From Pseudomonadota bacterium (GTDB lineage: Bacteria > Pseudomonadota > Alphaproteobacteria > Reyranellales > Reyranellaceae): a stretch of DNA of 64,000 nucleotides. The notes under the pieces were generated by a model that was not told where the DNA came from, did not search any database, and saw only the letters and a program-made list of their open reading frames with translations. Made by a program: the position numbers and the translations under genes. Location: positions 50,988 to 114,987 of the forward strand of contig JAFEFF010000184.1 in NCBI GenBank assembly GCA_018240745.1, given 5' to 3'. Below are positions 36,367 to 46,052 of this stretch, piece after piece (within the stretch, counting starts at the first letter, position 1; the number at the start of each line of letters is the position of its first letter).

Positions 36367-37595
36367 GGCCTGGTCACCCGCCACTGGACGATCGGCGCGG
36401 CCGGCCGCCACACGAACACCTTGCCGCTGCGGCCGGCGGGCCCGGACTTGGCGATCTCCAGTCGCGTCAGTTCGCCACCATGCTGCTGGAACAACCCGAT
36501 CAGCTTCGCCTCGGAACCCAGCGACACCGCATTCGCGACCAGCCGTCCACCTGGTTTGAGCGCCGTCCATACCGCATCGAACAGGCCCGCATCACCCAGC
36601 CCGCCGCCGATGAACACGGCATCGGGAGCGGCCAGGCCCGCGAGCGCCGCCGGCGCGCCGCCCTGCACGATTTCGAGATCGGGCGTGCCGAGCGTCGCCG
36701 CATTGCGGGCCGCGCGTGCGGCCCGATCGGCGCTTTCCTCGATACCGATCGCCTTGAGCGAGGGATGGCGCAGCAGCCATTCGATCGCGATCGATCCCGC
36801 ACCCAGGCCGACATCCCACAACAGCTCGCCCTGCCGCGGCGCCAGCGCCGCCAGCGTGACCGCCCGGATATCGCGCTTGGTAAGCTGGCCGTCGTGCTCG
36901 AACAGGCTGTCGTCGAGCCCCGGCGCGAGACTGAGCGCTGCCGACGCCGGCCCGATGACTTCGAGAGCAATGATGTTCAGCGCCTCGACCCTGCCGAGAT
37001 CGAAGTCCTTCGCCACGGCATGGCGGATGCGCTCGGCCGGGCCACCCATGCGCTCCAGTACCGTCAGCCTCGACTCACCGAAGCCGCGCGCTTGCAGCAA
37101 CGCCGCGAGCTTGCCCGGCGTCCCGCCATCCCACGACAGCGCGAGGATGCGCGCTCCCGGCTGCAGATGGCGGATGATGCCTTCCAGCGCGCGGCCGTGC
37201 AGGCTGACCGGCGCCACGTCCTGCAATGACCAGCCGAGCCGCGATGCCGCGAGGCTGAACGACGAGGGCTGTGGCAGGCAGAGCGCCTCGTCGGCCGCGA
37301 CCGCCCGCATCAGGAGATCGCCGACGCCGTAGTGGAACGGATCGCCGCTCGCCAGCACGGCGACCGGCCGGCCGCGCGCCTTCTCGATCTCCGCCAGGAT
37401 GTCGGCGATCGGGCTCGGCCACGAGACCCGCTGGCCCTTGATCAGCGGGTCGGCCAGCGCCAGATGCCGCTTGCCGCCGATCACCAGCTCGGCGTCGGCC
37501 ACCAACCGCCGCGCCACCGGCGAGAGGCCATCGACTCCGTCCTCGCCAATGCCGACGATGGACAGCCAGCGCTTGCGACGGCTACTCACGGCCAT
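36363..37595 (-). CDS. cobL: Precorrin-6B C5,15-methyltransferase (decarboxylating)
   Basis: This 410-residue bifunctional enzyme has an N-terminal CbiE-like methylase ([35 protein letters not shown]) and a C-terminal CbiT-like domain ([32 protein letters not shown]). It methylates C5 and C15 and decarboxylates the acetate on C12, giving precorrin-8. The ATG at 37595 lies in a CATG that also supplies the cobK start on the other strand. A GTG at 37589, preceded by GAGGG, is an alternative start that would give the same protein minus two residues. Confidence 0.94.
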   Translation of the reverse strand: MAVSSRRKRWLSIVGIGEDGVDGLSPVARRLVADAELVIGGKRHLALADPLIKGQRVSWPSPIADILAEIEKARGRPVAVLASGDPFHYGVGDLLMRAVAADEALCLPQPSSFSLAASRLGWSLQDVAPVSLHGRALEGIIRHLQPGARILALSWDGGTPGKLAALLQARGFGESRLTVLERMGGPAERIRHAVAKDFDLGRVEALNIIALEVIGPASAALSLAPGLDDSLFEHDGQLTKRDIRAVTLAALAPRQGELLWDVGLGAGSIAIEWLLRHPSLKAIGIEESADRAARAARNAATLGTPDLEIVQGGAPAALAGLAAPDAVFIGGGLGDAGLFDAVWTALKPGGRLVANAVSLGSEAKLIGLFQQHGGELTRLEIAKSGPAGRSGKVFVWRPAAPIVQWRVTRP

Positions 37596-38349
37596 GGCCC
37601 TCAAGGTCCTGATCCTCGGCGGCACGACGGAAGCCTCGGCGCTCGCGCGCAAGGTCGCAGGCGATGCGCGGCTCGCGCCCCTGTTGTCGCTGGCCGGCCG
37701 TACGAGCAGTCCACGGCCGCAACCGATCCCGACGCGTGTCGGCGGTTTCGGCGGGATCGAGGGACTCGCGCGCTTCCTGCGCAGCGAAGCGATCGACGTC
37801 GTGGTCGATGCCACGCATCCCTACGCCGACCAGATGTCCGCGCACGCCGTCGCCGCCTGCCGTGAAACCGGTGTGCCGCTCGCCTCGCTGGCGCGTCCCG
37901 AATGGCAGCGCGCACCCGCCGACCGCTGGCAGGTCGTCGCCGACACCGAAGCCGCGGCGCATGCACTGGGCAGGGAGCCCCGCCGGGTCTTCCTCAGCCT
38001 CGGCCGCCAGGAGCTGCACGCCTTCGCTCGAGCGCCCCAGCACCACTATCTCGCGCGGCTGATCGAGCGGCCCGACCAGACGACGCTGCCGCCGGATCTG
38101 CACCTGATGCAGGCACGCGGCCCGTTCGATCGGTCGGCCGAAGAACGCCTGCTGCGCGAGGAGCGCATCGACGTCATGGTGTCGAAGAACGCCGGCGGTG
38201 CCGCGACCTACGCCAAGATCGAGGCAGCGCGAGCCCTCGGCTTGCCGGTGGTGATGATCGCACGGCCCCACAAGCCGGCCGGCGTCGCCATGGCGGATAT
38301 CGAGGCCTGCGTCGCCTGGCTTCACGGCCTTGCTCCGCGCGGCGTGTAG
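37594..38349 (+). CDS. cobK: Precorrin-6A reductase
   Basis: This 251-residue NADPH-dependent enzyme forms precorrin-6B. Features are ALKVLILGGTTEASALAR at the N-terminus, DVVVDATHPYADQMSAHA, and VSKNAGGAATYAKIEAARALGLPVVMIARP near the C-terminus. It is the only plus-strand gene inside the minus-strand cob block. Its ATG overlaps the cobL ATG on the opposite strand, and its last 28 bp overlap the end of cobJ. No Shine-Dalgarno is evident. Its promoter must lie inside cobL. Confidence 0.93.
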   Translation: MALKVLILGGTTEASALARKVAGDARLAPLLSLAGRTSSPRPQPIPTRVGGFGGIEGLARFLRSEAIDVVVDATHPYADQMSAHAVAACRETGVPLASLARPEWQRAPADRWQVVADTEAAAHALGREPRRVFLSLGRQELHAFARAPQHHYLARLIERPDQTTLPPDLHLMQARGPFDRSAEERLLREERIDVMVSKNAGGAATYAKIEAARALGLPVVMIARPHKPAGVAMADIEACVAWLHGLAPRGV

Positions 38350-39077
38350 ATCCAGCGACCGACCTGCCGCGTCGTGCTGGCACCGACGATGACCATCGTG
38401 CGCATGTCGGCTCCGGCAGCATCGGCGCGGGCCAACGTGGTCGCGACCACCCTGGCCTCGGAGGTGCCCGCAGCCCGCACGAACAGCACCGGGATCTGGC
38501 CGGCTTTCAAGTTGCCCAGCAACTCGAACGCCTTATCGAGCTGGTGCGGCCGCGCCTTCGAGGCCGGATTGTAGAGAGCGATCACGAAATCGGCTTCAGC
38601 CGCGGCCCTGAGGCGCCGCTCGATGGTCGACCAGCTCTTGAGATTGTCCGACAGCGAGATGGCGCAGAAGTCGCCGCCCAGCGGCGCGCCGACCTCGGCC
38701 GCCGCGGCGAGCATCGCCGTCACGCCCGGCTCGACGCGAATGTCGAGCGAACGCCACGACGGATCGCCCGACTCGACGGCCTCGAACACGGCTGCCGCCA
38801 TCGCGAACACGCCCGGATCGCCACCGGACACGACCGCGACCCTGCGGCCCGATGCAGCGAGCGACAGGGCATGGCGCGCGCGGTCGAGCTCGACGCGATT
38901 GTCGGACGCGTGGCGGTACTGACCCGGCGCCATCGGCACGCGGTCGAGATAGGGCCCGTAGCCCACGAGATCGGTCGCCTCGGCAATCGCGTCCCTGGTC
39001 GCAGGCGTCATGAGGTCGGCCTTTCCCGGGCCGGTGCCGACGATGACGAGTGAGCCAGTGAGGGGCGAGCCCGTCAC
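38322..39077 (-). CDS. cobJ: Precorrin-3B C17-methyltransferase
   Basis: This 251-residue ring-contraction methylase shows SLVIVGTGPGKADLMTPATRDAI, VVSGGDPGVFAMAAAVFEA and FVIALYNPASKARP, all typical of CobJ/CbiH. It methylates C17 and contracts the ring to precorrin-4. The start is GTG at 39077 in GTGA overlap with the cobI stop, which is the only start matching the family N-terminus. The 3' end overlaps cobK convergently. Confidence 0.93.
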   Translation of the reverse strand: MTGSPLTGSLVIVGTGPGKADLMTPATRDAIAEATDLVGYGPYLDRVPMAPGQYRHASDNRVELDRARHALSLAASGRRVAVVSGGDPGVFAMAAAVFEAVESGDPSWRSLDIRVEPGVTAMLAAAAEVGAPLGGDFCAISLSDNLKSWSTIERRLRAAAEADFVIALYNPASKARPHQLDKAFELLGNLKAGQIPVLFVRAAGTSEARVVATTLARADAAGADMRTMVIVGASTTRQVGRWIYTPRGARP

Positions 39078-39832
39078 AGTCGCCGTCCCTCGCCCGGGAT
39101 CAGCACCATGGCGAAGTAGGCGCCCTTGGGCTCGCAGCAGTCGGCAAGCGGCAGAATGCGCTCGTCCTGCATGGTGCCGCGCTCGACGTAGACGGCGCGC
39201 GACAGCAGGCCGGCCCCTTCGACCGCGCGACGCACCTTCGCGAGGTTCTTGCCGACCTTCATGATCACCGCGGCATCGGTGTGGCGCAGCCGCTCGACCA
39301 GCCGGTCCTCGCTCAAGGTGCCGGGCAGCACCGCCAGCGTGTCGTTGCCCCAGGTCATCGGCAGGTTGGCGCGCGTCCAGCAGCCCGACATGCCGGTGAC
39401 CCCGGGCACGACCTCGACCGGGAAGTCCGACGCCAGCCGTCGCCACATGTGCATGAAGGAGCCGTAGAAGAACGGATCGCCCTCGGCCAGCAGGCCGACC
39501 GACCGGCCGTCGCGCAGCAACGCCGCGAGCTTCGCTGCCGATTCGCGATAGAAGCAGGCGATCCTCTGCTGGTAGTCGGGATGCTCGGCCGGGACCTCGT
39601 CGGTAACAGGATACTCCAGCCGCAGCTCGGTGCGCTGCGACGCCATCAGGGGCGCCACAATTCGCCGGGCGTTGCCGGGCTGGGCGCGCTTGGCGAAGAA
39701 GGCGACAACATCGACCGCGCGCATCAAACCTGCCGCACGCAAGGTGAGGTATCGTACGTCGCCCGGCCCCACACCGATGCCGTAGAGCGTGCCGCCGCGC
39801 GCGCCGCCCGCGAGCTCGTCGAGGCTGGTCAT
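39074..39832 (-). CDS. cobI: Precorrin-2 C20-methyltransferase
   Basis: This 252-residue SAM-dependent methylase contains GTLYGIGVGPGDVRYLTLRA, LLAEGDPFFYGSFMHMWRRL and VVPGVTGMSGCWTRANLPMTWGNDTL, diagnostic for CobI. It converts precorrin-2 to precorrin-3A. ATG at 39832 overlaps the cobH stop (ATGA). The ordering cobG-cobH-cobI-cobJ is common in alphaproteobacteria. Confidence 0.94.
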   Translation of the reverse strand: MTSLDELAGGARGGTLYGIGVGPGDVRYLTLRAAGLMRAVDVVAFFAKRAQPGNARRIVAPLMASQRTELRLEYPVTDEVPAEHPDYQQRIACFYRESAAKLAALLRDGRSVGLLAEGDPFFYGSFMHMWRRLASDFPVEVVPGVTGMSGCWTRANLPMTWGNDTLAVLPGTLSEDRLVERLRHTDAAVIMKVGKNLAKVRRAVEGAGLLSRAVYVERGTMQDERILPLADCCEPKGAYFAMVLIPGEGRRL

Positions 39833-40449
39833 TCGGCCTCGCTCGCCAGCGCGTTGACCGCCGCCGCCGCCATTGCGCTGCCGCCCCTGCGCCCCTTCAC
39901 GATCAGGAACGGGACACGGCCGTCGTCGGCCAGCGCCTGCTTCGATTCCGCGGCGCCGACGAAGCCGACCGGCAGGCCGATCACCGCAGCCGGGGGCCTG
40001 GCTCCGGCATCGAGCAGCTCGAACAGATGGAACAGCGCCGTCGGCGCGTTGCCGATCGCGACGACCGCGCCCGCCAATCGCTCGCCCCACAGGTGCATCG
40101 CGGCGGCGCTGCGGGTGTTGCCGATGCGGCGCGCGATCTCCGGCACCTTCGGATCGTCGAGCGTACAGACCACCTCGTTCGCAGCCGGCAGGCGCGCTCG
40201 GGTGATGCCGTTCGCAACCATCCTGGAATCGCACAGGATCGGGGCGCCGCCAAGCAGGGCCCAGCGCGCATTGTCGGCGAAACCCGGCGACATGACGATA
40301 TCGCGCGCGATCTCGGTCATGCCGCAGGCATGGATGATGCGCACCGCCACCCGCTCCTCGGCCTTCGAGAAGCGCCCGAGATCGGACTCGGCGCGGATGA
40401 TCGCGAAGGACCTGGCGTAGATCTCGGCGCCGTCGCGGATGTAGTCCAT
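39829..40449 (-). CDS. cobH: Precorrin-8X methylmutase
   Basis: This 206-residue CobH/CbiC protein begins MDYIRDGAEIYARSFAIIRAE, and has RIIHACGMTEIARDIVMSPG with the substrate-contacting His, then GLPVGFVGAAESKQAL. It migrates the C11 methyl to C12, giving hydrogenobyrinic acid. The start ATG at 40449 is one base after the cobG stop (TGA-C-ATG). Confidence 0.94.
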   Translation of the reverse strand: MDYIRDGAEIYARSFAIIRAESDLGRFSKAEERVAVRIIHACGMTEIARDIVMSPGFADNARWALLGGAPILCDSRMVANGITRARLPAANEVVCTLDDPKVPEIARRIGNTRSAAAMHLWGERLAGAVVAIGNAPTALFHLFELLDAGARPPAAVIGLPVGFVGAAESKQALADDGRVPFLIVKGRRGGSAMAAAAVNALASEAE

Positions 40450-40450
40450 G

Positions 40451-41488
40451 TCAGGCGCTCCGCAATCGCGCGAGCGCGTCGGGCGCGATCGTCCGCTCGA
40501 CGGCATCGCGCGCTTTGCCGTTGCGCACCACACCGTAGCGGCCGTCCTTGCCGACCAGCACCAGATCCGCCGGCGCCGATCGCGCACAGCCCTTGGCACA
40601 GCCGGAGACGTGGATGGTGCGGTCGAAGCCCATCGCCGCCAGACGCCGCGCATCGGCGCGGGTATCGACAGTCGCGGACGCACAGGCCGGCGCGCCGGGA
40701 CAGGCTTCGATGCGCAGCAGCGGATCGTTCTCGTCGACGATGAAGCCGGCGGCATCGACCACTGCGCCGACATAGAGCGCACGCCACGGCGAGAGGCGGA
40801 TTTCCGATGCGCCCGCCATCGCGCATGACGCGACGAGGTCGGCCAACTGATGCGACTCGATCCGTCCGAACGGCACGGCGAGGCCGGTAAAGGAGCCAAG
40901 CCGACCCAACCGGCGACGGCCGGGCACCGGCGGGATGGTCATTCTCGCCAACGACTTCCGGCTTGCCGAGGCAGCGGCCACGGCGTGATCGATCTCCGTG
41001 ACACCGAGCCACTCGCCATCGACCCGCACGGCAACGCCCTCAGGCGTCACGCACAGCGCGATATCTGCCCGCTCGCCAGAGATCGACAGCGGTCCACCGC
41101 CATCGACCAGGCAACCGAACTTTGCTGGTCGGCCCTCCGGCAGGGAGCGCCCGAGCGCGAGCGCCAATGCGCGAACCTCCGGGCCGGCGAGCGGATCGAC
41201 CATGACATTGCGCGCGGTTTCGTCCTCGAGCAGGCCGAGGCGGTCGAGCGTCTCGTGCAATGCCGGCAGGTTCTCCTCGCCGAGGCCGCGGATCTGCAGG
41301 TTGGCGCGGCGTGTCAGGTCGAGATGGCCGTTGCCCAGCGTTGCCGCGATGTCGGCCAGGCCCTTCGCCTGCTCGAGCGTGAAGGCGCCGCACCATGGCC
41401 GCACGCGTACCAGCAGGCCGTCTCCGCTCGGCATCGGCCGTAGGCCTCCGGGGCACCAGCCTTTGATGTCGAAAGCCGCGAGGCTCAT
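40451..41488 (-). CDS. cobG: Precorrin-3B synthase
   Basis: This 345-residue member of the sulfite/nitrite-reductase superfamily binds a [4Fe-4S] cluster through CPGAPAC and HVSGCAKGC. Its N-terminus DIKGWCPGGLRPMPSGDGLLVRVRP and LTRRANLQIRGL are typical. It is the oxygen-dependent monooxygenase step and so marks the aerobic pathway. It is shorter than the classical Pseudomonas denitrificans protein but retains both cysteine motifs and the family N-terminus. ATG at 41488 overlaps the cobN stop by four bases. Confidence 0.92.
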   Translation of the reverse strand: MSLAAFDIKGWCPGGLRPMPSGDGLLVRVRPWCGAFTLEQAKGLADIAATLGNGHLDLTRRANLQIRGLGEENLPALHETLDRLGLLEDETARNVMVDPLAGPEVRALALALGRSLPEGRPAKFGCLVDGGGPLSISGERADIALCVTPEGVAVRVDGEWLGVTEIDHAVAAASASRKSLARMTIPPVPGRRRLGRLGSFTGLAVPFGRIESHQLADLVASCAMAGASEIRLSPWRALYVGAVVDAAGFIVDENDPLLRIEACPGAPACASATVDTRADARRLAAMGFDRTIHVSGCAKGCARSAPADLVLVGKDGRYGVVRNGKARDAVERTIAPDALARLRSA

Positions 41489-44400
41489 TTGCGCGCCCGC
41501 CGCTGAACGCGTTCGAGCTCCGACGCGACCGAATTGCGGCGCGTCACCCACAGACCGCGGTCCAGCGCGTCGCGCAGCCGGGCCGCGATCGCAGCCGTCG
41601 CTTCGCGATTCTTCTCCAGCATCGCGGCAAGCACCGCTTCGTCGGCAATCAAGGCGGCGTGCGTCGTATCGAACAGATGGCCGGGCACTGCATCGGCCGT
41701 GGCGGCGAAGGCATAGAGCGCATCGACGCCCTGCGCGATCTCGGCGACACCGCGATGGCCGTGGTCGAGCATGCCGGCGATCCAGCGCGGATTGGCGAGC
41801 CGGCCGCGCACGACGCGGGCGATCTCCTCGGCGATCCGGCGCGCCTTCGGGGTTCCGGGCTGGCTGGTGTCGAGATGATAGAGCTCGGGCGTGTTGCCCA
41901 GCATCGCCGCCGCCGCCGCGAAGCCGCCGGCGAAGTCGGCGACACCGTCGCCATCGAGCAGGTCGCGCTCGCGATCGTCCTGCGGATGCACCAGAACGTC
42001 GGCGGTCGAGACACTGGTGCGGAAACCGTCGCCGGCAGGACGCTGGACGTCGCTGCCGCCATACGCGTGGGTGACCGCCGACAGGTAGGCCTTGCCGAGA
42101 TCCTCGCGAGTCTGCCACGGGCCGTCGAGCGCGACGTCGGCTGCCTGCGCGCCGTAGCTGCCGGGCGCGCCGCCGAACACGCGCGCGAGGTCGTCGCCGC
42201 GCCGGCGTGCCATCGCGAGAGGATTGTCGGCGTCGTCCTCGTCCAGATCGGCGACCTTGCGCACTGCGAGATCGAAGAGCGCGATCTGGCTTTCGAAGAT
42301 GTCGCGGAACAGGCCCGAGATGCGCAGCGTGACGTCGATACGCGGCCGATCGAGCATCGCAAGCGGCATCACCTCGATGCCGGTGACGCGGTTCGACTGC
42401 TTGTCCCAGGCCGGCAGCACCCCGAGATAGGCCATCGCCTGGGCGAGATCGTCACCGCCGGTGCGCAGCGAGGCCGACGCCCACAGGTCGATCACCAGGG
42501 CGCGTGGATGGTCGCCGTGATCCTGCAGGTAACGGCGCACCACCTCGTCCGCGGCGCGTCGGCCGATCGCATGCGCGGTCCGGGTCGGAATGGCGCGCGG
42601 ATCGATCGAGGTGAGGTTGCGTCCGGTCGGCAGCACATCGGGCCGGCCGCGCGAAGGAGCGCCGGACGGTCCCGGGGCGACGCGGCGGCCATCGAGGGCG
42701 GCCAGCAGGCCGGAGCGCTCGCCGGCCGCGCAAGCTGCGTCCGGGCCGCGGCCAAAGACGTGCAGCGTGTCGCGCACGGCCAGGTCCTTGATGTCGCAAA
42801 GCTGGGCATCCAGCTTGACGATGGCGGCTTGCGTGGGCTCGCCGCGCACGAGCCCGCAGTCATCGGCGAGACCGTTGCTCCAGGCGCGCTCGACGATCTC
42901 GTTGCCGAGGTGACGCAGGCGGCGCGCGTCGAGGCCGTCGGCCGCCGCATATTCGTCGATCAGGCCTTCGAGGTCGGCCAGCGGTCCGTTGAGGCCGGCG
43001 GCGCTGAGCGGCGGCGTGAGATGGCCGATGGTGACGGCGGCCAGCCGGCGCTTGGCCTGCACCGCCTCGCCCGGATTGTTGACGATGAACGGGTAGATCA
43101 CCGGCACCGCCCCGAGCACCGTCTCGGGCCAGCACGCGGCCGACAGGGCGAGCGCCTTGCCCGGCAGCCATTCGAGCGTGCCGTGCGTGCCGAGGTGGAT
43201 CAGCGCGTCGATCTTCTCTTGATCGCGCAGCCAGCGATAGACGGCGACATACTCGGCCCGCGGCTCCGCCGAGGTATCGTGATAGGCCGAGCCGCGATCG
43301 GGCTGCAGCAGCACCACGACATTGCCGCAGCGCAGATACGGCTGCGTGCGATCGAGCAGCCGCCCGATGTCGCCGCCCTGCCAGTCCTTGGCGCCGGTGT
43401 CGTAGCCTTCGGCTTTCAGCAGCCGCAGGATCTCGAGCGCACTTTCGGTCGTATCGAGGCCGACGGCATACCCGGCACGGCCGCCGCGTGCCGGATAGTC
43501 CGACAGCACCAGCGCGATCTTGCGTTCATGGCGAGGCTTGCGGCCGAGGCGCGCCCACGCCGCCGCGAGCCGCGCGACATAGGCGACGCGATCGGGTTCG
43601 GCGCGATGACGGACGCTGGCGAATTCGAGGCGCGGATCGGCCGGCGCTTCCGCCTTGAAGGAGATCGCGCGCGTCAGCAGGCGACCGTCGAGCTCGGGCA
43701 GCACCACGTTCATCGCCAGGTCCGCCGGCGACAGGCCGCGGCCGGACTCGGCCCAGAGCTCGCGCGCGCTGCCGGCCAGCACGACTTGCAGCACCGGCAC
43801 GTCGGCGGCATCGAGCACCGTCGTGTCGTCCTCGCGCATCGCCGAGAACGCCGTGGTGTTCAGGATCACGGCCGGCCGATGCGTCTCGATCAGCCGAGTC
43901 AGTTCGGGCTCGATCGCCTTGTCCTTCAGGCTGCTGACGGCGACCGCGAGCGATGACAGCCCCTCGGCTTCGAGCGCGGTCATCAGCGCCGTCACCGGTT
44001 CGTAGTCGGCGGCGAGAAGATTGGCGCGATAGAAGACGACCAGGGCGACCGGACGGGCGTCTCGCACCGCACCCAGCACGGTGATCGGGCCCACCGCGAC
44101 CGGCGGCTGCCAGGCGGTCGCATGGCCCAGCAAGGTACCGGCATAGCGCAGCGCATTGGCGAGATTGTCCGGACCGCCTTCGCGGAAGAAGCGATCGAGC
44201 AGATCGAGCCCCTCCGGTGGCACCGTGGACATCGACGCCAGTCGCGCGTCCGGCCGGTCGTCGCCCGGCAGGGCCGCGAACAGCACGCCATGGTCGCGCG
44301 CCGCATCGGCGATGTGCTCCAGGCCGTAGCGCCAGTAGTCGAGGCCGCCGAGGCAGCGCACGATCACCAGCCTGGCGCGCGCGACGACGCTCTCGACATA

Positions 44401-44610
44401 GAGGTCGACCGACATGGGGTGGCGCAGGCGCTTGAGGCTGGCCAGCCTCAGGGTCGGGAGGGACTCGGCCTCGCGCTGCCAGGCGACGGCCAGCGCCGAC
44501 AGGTCGCTGTCGGAGAAGGACAGCACGACGATTTCGGCCGGCGACTGGCCGAGATCGACGGCGACGTCGGCCTCCTCGAGCGTCGCAAGCTGGGTCGCCA
44601 GGACATGCAT
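41485..44610 (-). CDS. cobN: Cobaltochelatase large subunit CobN
   Basis: This 1041-residue ATP-dependent cobaltochelatase subunit inserts cobalt into hydrogenobyrinate a,c-diamide together with CobS and CobT, neither of which is in the window. Family landmarks are IVRCLGGLDYWRYGLEHI, ALVVFYRANLLA, IHLGTHGTLEWLPGK, YPFIVNNPGEAVQAKRR and LGKAYLSAVTHAYGG. It is somewhat shorter than many CobN proteins (1100-1270) but continuous. The start is ATG at 44610, four bases after the cobW stop. Confidence 0.94.
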   Translation of the reverse strand: MHVLATQLATLEEADVAVDLGQSPAEIVVLSFSDSDLSALAVAWQREAESLPTLRLASLKRLRHPMSVDLYVESVVARARLVIVRCLGGLDYWRYGLEHIADAARDHGVLFAALPGDDRPDARLASMSTVPPEGLDLLDRFFREGGPDNLANALRYAGTLLGHATAWQPPVAVGPITVLGAVRDARPVALVVFYRANLLAADYEPVTALMTALEAEGLSSLAVAVSSLKDKAIEPELTRLIETHRPAVILNTTAFSAMREDDTTVLDAADVPVLQVVLAGSARELWAESGRGLSPADLAMNVVLPELDGRLLTRAISFKAEAPADPRLEFASVRHRAEPDRVAYVARLAAAWARLGRKPRHERKIALVLSDYPARGGRAGYAVGLDTTESALEILRLLKAEGYDTGAKDWQGGDIGRLLDRTQPYLRCGNVVVLLQPDRGSAYHDTSAEPRAEYVAVYRWLRDQEKIDALIHLGTHGTLEWLPGKALALSAACWPETVLGAVPVIYPFIVNNPGEAVQAKRRLAAVTIGHLTPPLSAAGLNGPLADLEGLIDEYAAADGLDARRLRHLGNEIVERAWSNGLADDCGLVRGEPTQAAIVKLDAQLCDIKDLAVRDTLHVFGRGPDAACAAGERSGLLAALDGRRVAPGPSGAPSRGRPDVLPTGRNLTSIDPRAIPTRTAHAIGRRAADEVVRRYLQDHGDHPRALVIDLWASASLRTGGDDLAQAMAYLGVLPAWDKQSNRVTGIEVMPLAMLDRPRIDVTLRISGLFRDIFESQIALFDLAVRKVADLDEDDADNPLAMARRRGDDLARVFGGAPGSYGAQAADVALDGPWQTREDLGKAYLSAVTHAYGGSDVQRPAGDGFRTSVSTADVLVHPQDDRERDLLDGDGVADFAGGFAAAAAMLGNTPELYHLDTSQPGTPKARRIAEEIARVVRGRLANPRWIAGMLDHGHRGVAEIAQGVDALYAFAATADAVPGHLFDTTHAALIADEAVLAAMLEKNREATAAIAARLRDALDRGLWVTRRNSVASELERVQRRARK

Positions 44611-44614
44611 TTTT

Positions 44615-45646
44615 TCAGCCCAGAATCAGCGCCTCGATGGCCGCCTTGTCGAGGCCCTTCTCGCCGATCACGACCAGCCGGCCCTGGCGCGGCGCGCCCG
44701 CCGCCCATCGGCGGTCGTATTGATGCTGGAAGCGCGTGCCGACACCCTGCACCAACAGGCGCATCGGCTTGGCAACGATGTCGATGAAGCCCTTCATGCG
44801 CAGGATATCGTGGGCGGCGGCGGCCGTGGTCAGGCGGTCGATCACCACCTGCGGCGAGTCGAACGCCGGCAGGTCGACGATGAAGGTGTCGAAGTCGTCG
44901 TGATCGTGTTCGCCCTCGAGATCATGATGGGACGGCCGGCTGGCGAGATCAGCCTCGGCGCCGGCGCCCAGGCCCAGCAGCACGGCGATCGGCACCCTGC
45001 CGTTCTGGGTCTCGACCACCTTCACCGCGCGCGGCAGGGTCTTGCCGATCCCGGCCGAAACCTGCTTGCGCTGCTCGGAGGACAAGAGGTCGGCCTTGTT
45101 CAGGATCACGAGGTCGGCGCAAAGGAGCTGGTCCTCGAACACTTCCTCGAGGGGATTGTCGTGGCCGAGCGATTCGTCCGCTTCGCGCTGGGCGGCGATC
45201 GCTTCGGGATCGTCGGCGAATCGGCCGGCGGCGACGGCGGCGCCATCGACGACAGTCACCACGCCGTCGACCGTGACTCGGGAGGCGATCTCCGGCCAGT
45301 TGAACGCCTTGACCAGCGGCTTGGGCAGAGCGAGGCCCGAGGTCTCGATGACGATGTGCTCGGGAGGCGACGGCCGGTCGAGCAGGCTCTTCAGCGCCGG
45401 CACGAAGTCGTCAGCGACCGTGCAGCACAGGCAGCCGTTGGCCAGCTCCACGATTGCGTCCTCGGGACAGTTCTCGACGCCGCAGCTCTTCAGGATCTCG
45501 CCGTCGATGCCGACATCGCCGAACTCGTTGACGATCACGGCGAGGCGGCGGTCGGCGTTCTCCAGCACGTTGCGGACCAGGGTGGTCTTCCCCGCGCCGA
45601 GAAAGCCGGTCACGATGGTGCAGGGCACCTTGGCGAGGTTGCTCAT
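44615..45646 (-). CDS. cobW: Cobalt metallochaperone GTPase CobW
   Basis: This 343-residue G3E GTPase has Walker A GFLGAGKT (14-21), the metal-binding GCLCC (Cys72, Cys74, Cys75), NKADL for guanine recognition, and a His/Asp-rich loop near HHDLEGEHDHDD. It is thought to deliver cobalt to the CobNST chelatase. ATG at 45646 overlaps the DUF1636 stop and cobN follows after four bases, so chaperone and chelatase subunit are made together. Confidence 0.93.
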   Translation of the reverse strand: MSNLAKVPCTIVTGFLGAGKTTLVRNVLENADRRLAVIVNEFGDVGIDGEILKSCGVENCPEDAIVELANGCLCCTVADDFVPALKSLLDRPSPPEHIVIETSGLALPKPLVKAFNWPEIASRVTVDGVVTVVDGAAVAAGRFADDPEAIAAQREADESLGHDNPLEEVFEDQLLCADLVILNKADLLSSEQRKQVSAGIGKTLPRAVKVVETQNGRVPIAVLLGLGAGAEADLASRPSHHDLEGEHDHDDFDTFIVDLPAFDSPQVVIDRLTTAAAAHDILRMKGFIDIVAKPMRLLVQGVGTRFQHQYDRRWAAGAPRQGRLVVIGEKGLDKAAIEALILG

Positions 45647-46002
45647 GCGGACTCCTTCGTAGCCAACGGCGGCACCCGCGCGATGGTGTTCTTGCGGACA
45701 TGAGCCGGGCGGTCGCGCCAGACGGTGAGACCGTCGGCGCTGGCCCGGTGGAGGCGCGCGAATTGCACCATGTCGGAGACATTCCGGTCGGGATCGAGGT
45801 GGCCGACGATGTAGGTCCACTTGCCCGGCGCCGCGACCGCCACGGTGCAGGAGCGCGTGCAGTTGGACAGGCACTCGACGGGTTGCACGTCGAGATCGCC
45901 GGCCTCCGCCCCGAGGGCCGCGTAGAGGCGCGCGCCCGGCCGCACGTCGGACGGCGGATCAGCCTCGCGACGACAAGTGATGCAGACAAATAGAGTCGAC
46001 AC
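45643..46002 (-). CDS. DUF1636 metal-binding protein, first gene behind the cobalamin riboswitch
   Basis: This is a 119-residue thioredoxin-like ferredoxin-type protein. Cys7 and Cys10 (FVCITC) plus Cys44, Cys48 and Cys52 (ECLSNCTRSC) can bind a [2Fe-2S] cluster or metal. DUF1636 proteins are found in cobalamin clusters beside cobW, but no reaction is established. The start is GTG at 46002 with AGGA about nine bases upstream; an ATG at 46016 opens only a short frame in another phase. It directly follows the riboswitch and overlaps cobW by ATGA. Confidence 0.85.
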   Translation of the reverse strand: MSTLFVCITCRREADPPSDVRPGARLYAALGAEAGDLDVQPVECLSNCTRSCTVAVAAPGKWTYIVGHLDPDRNVSDMVQFARLHRASADGLTVWRDRPAHVRKNTIARVPPLATKESA

Positions 46003-46052
46003 TCGATCCTGCTTTCATTCGGCGGTTCCCCGCGCCAGTGAATACGCGTTCC

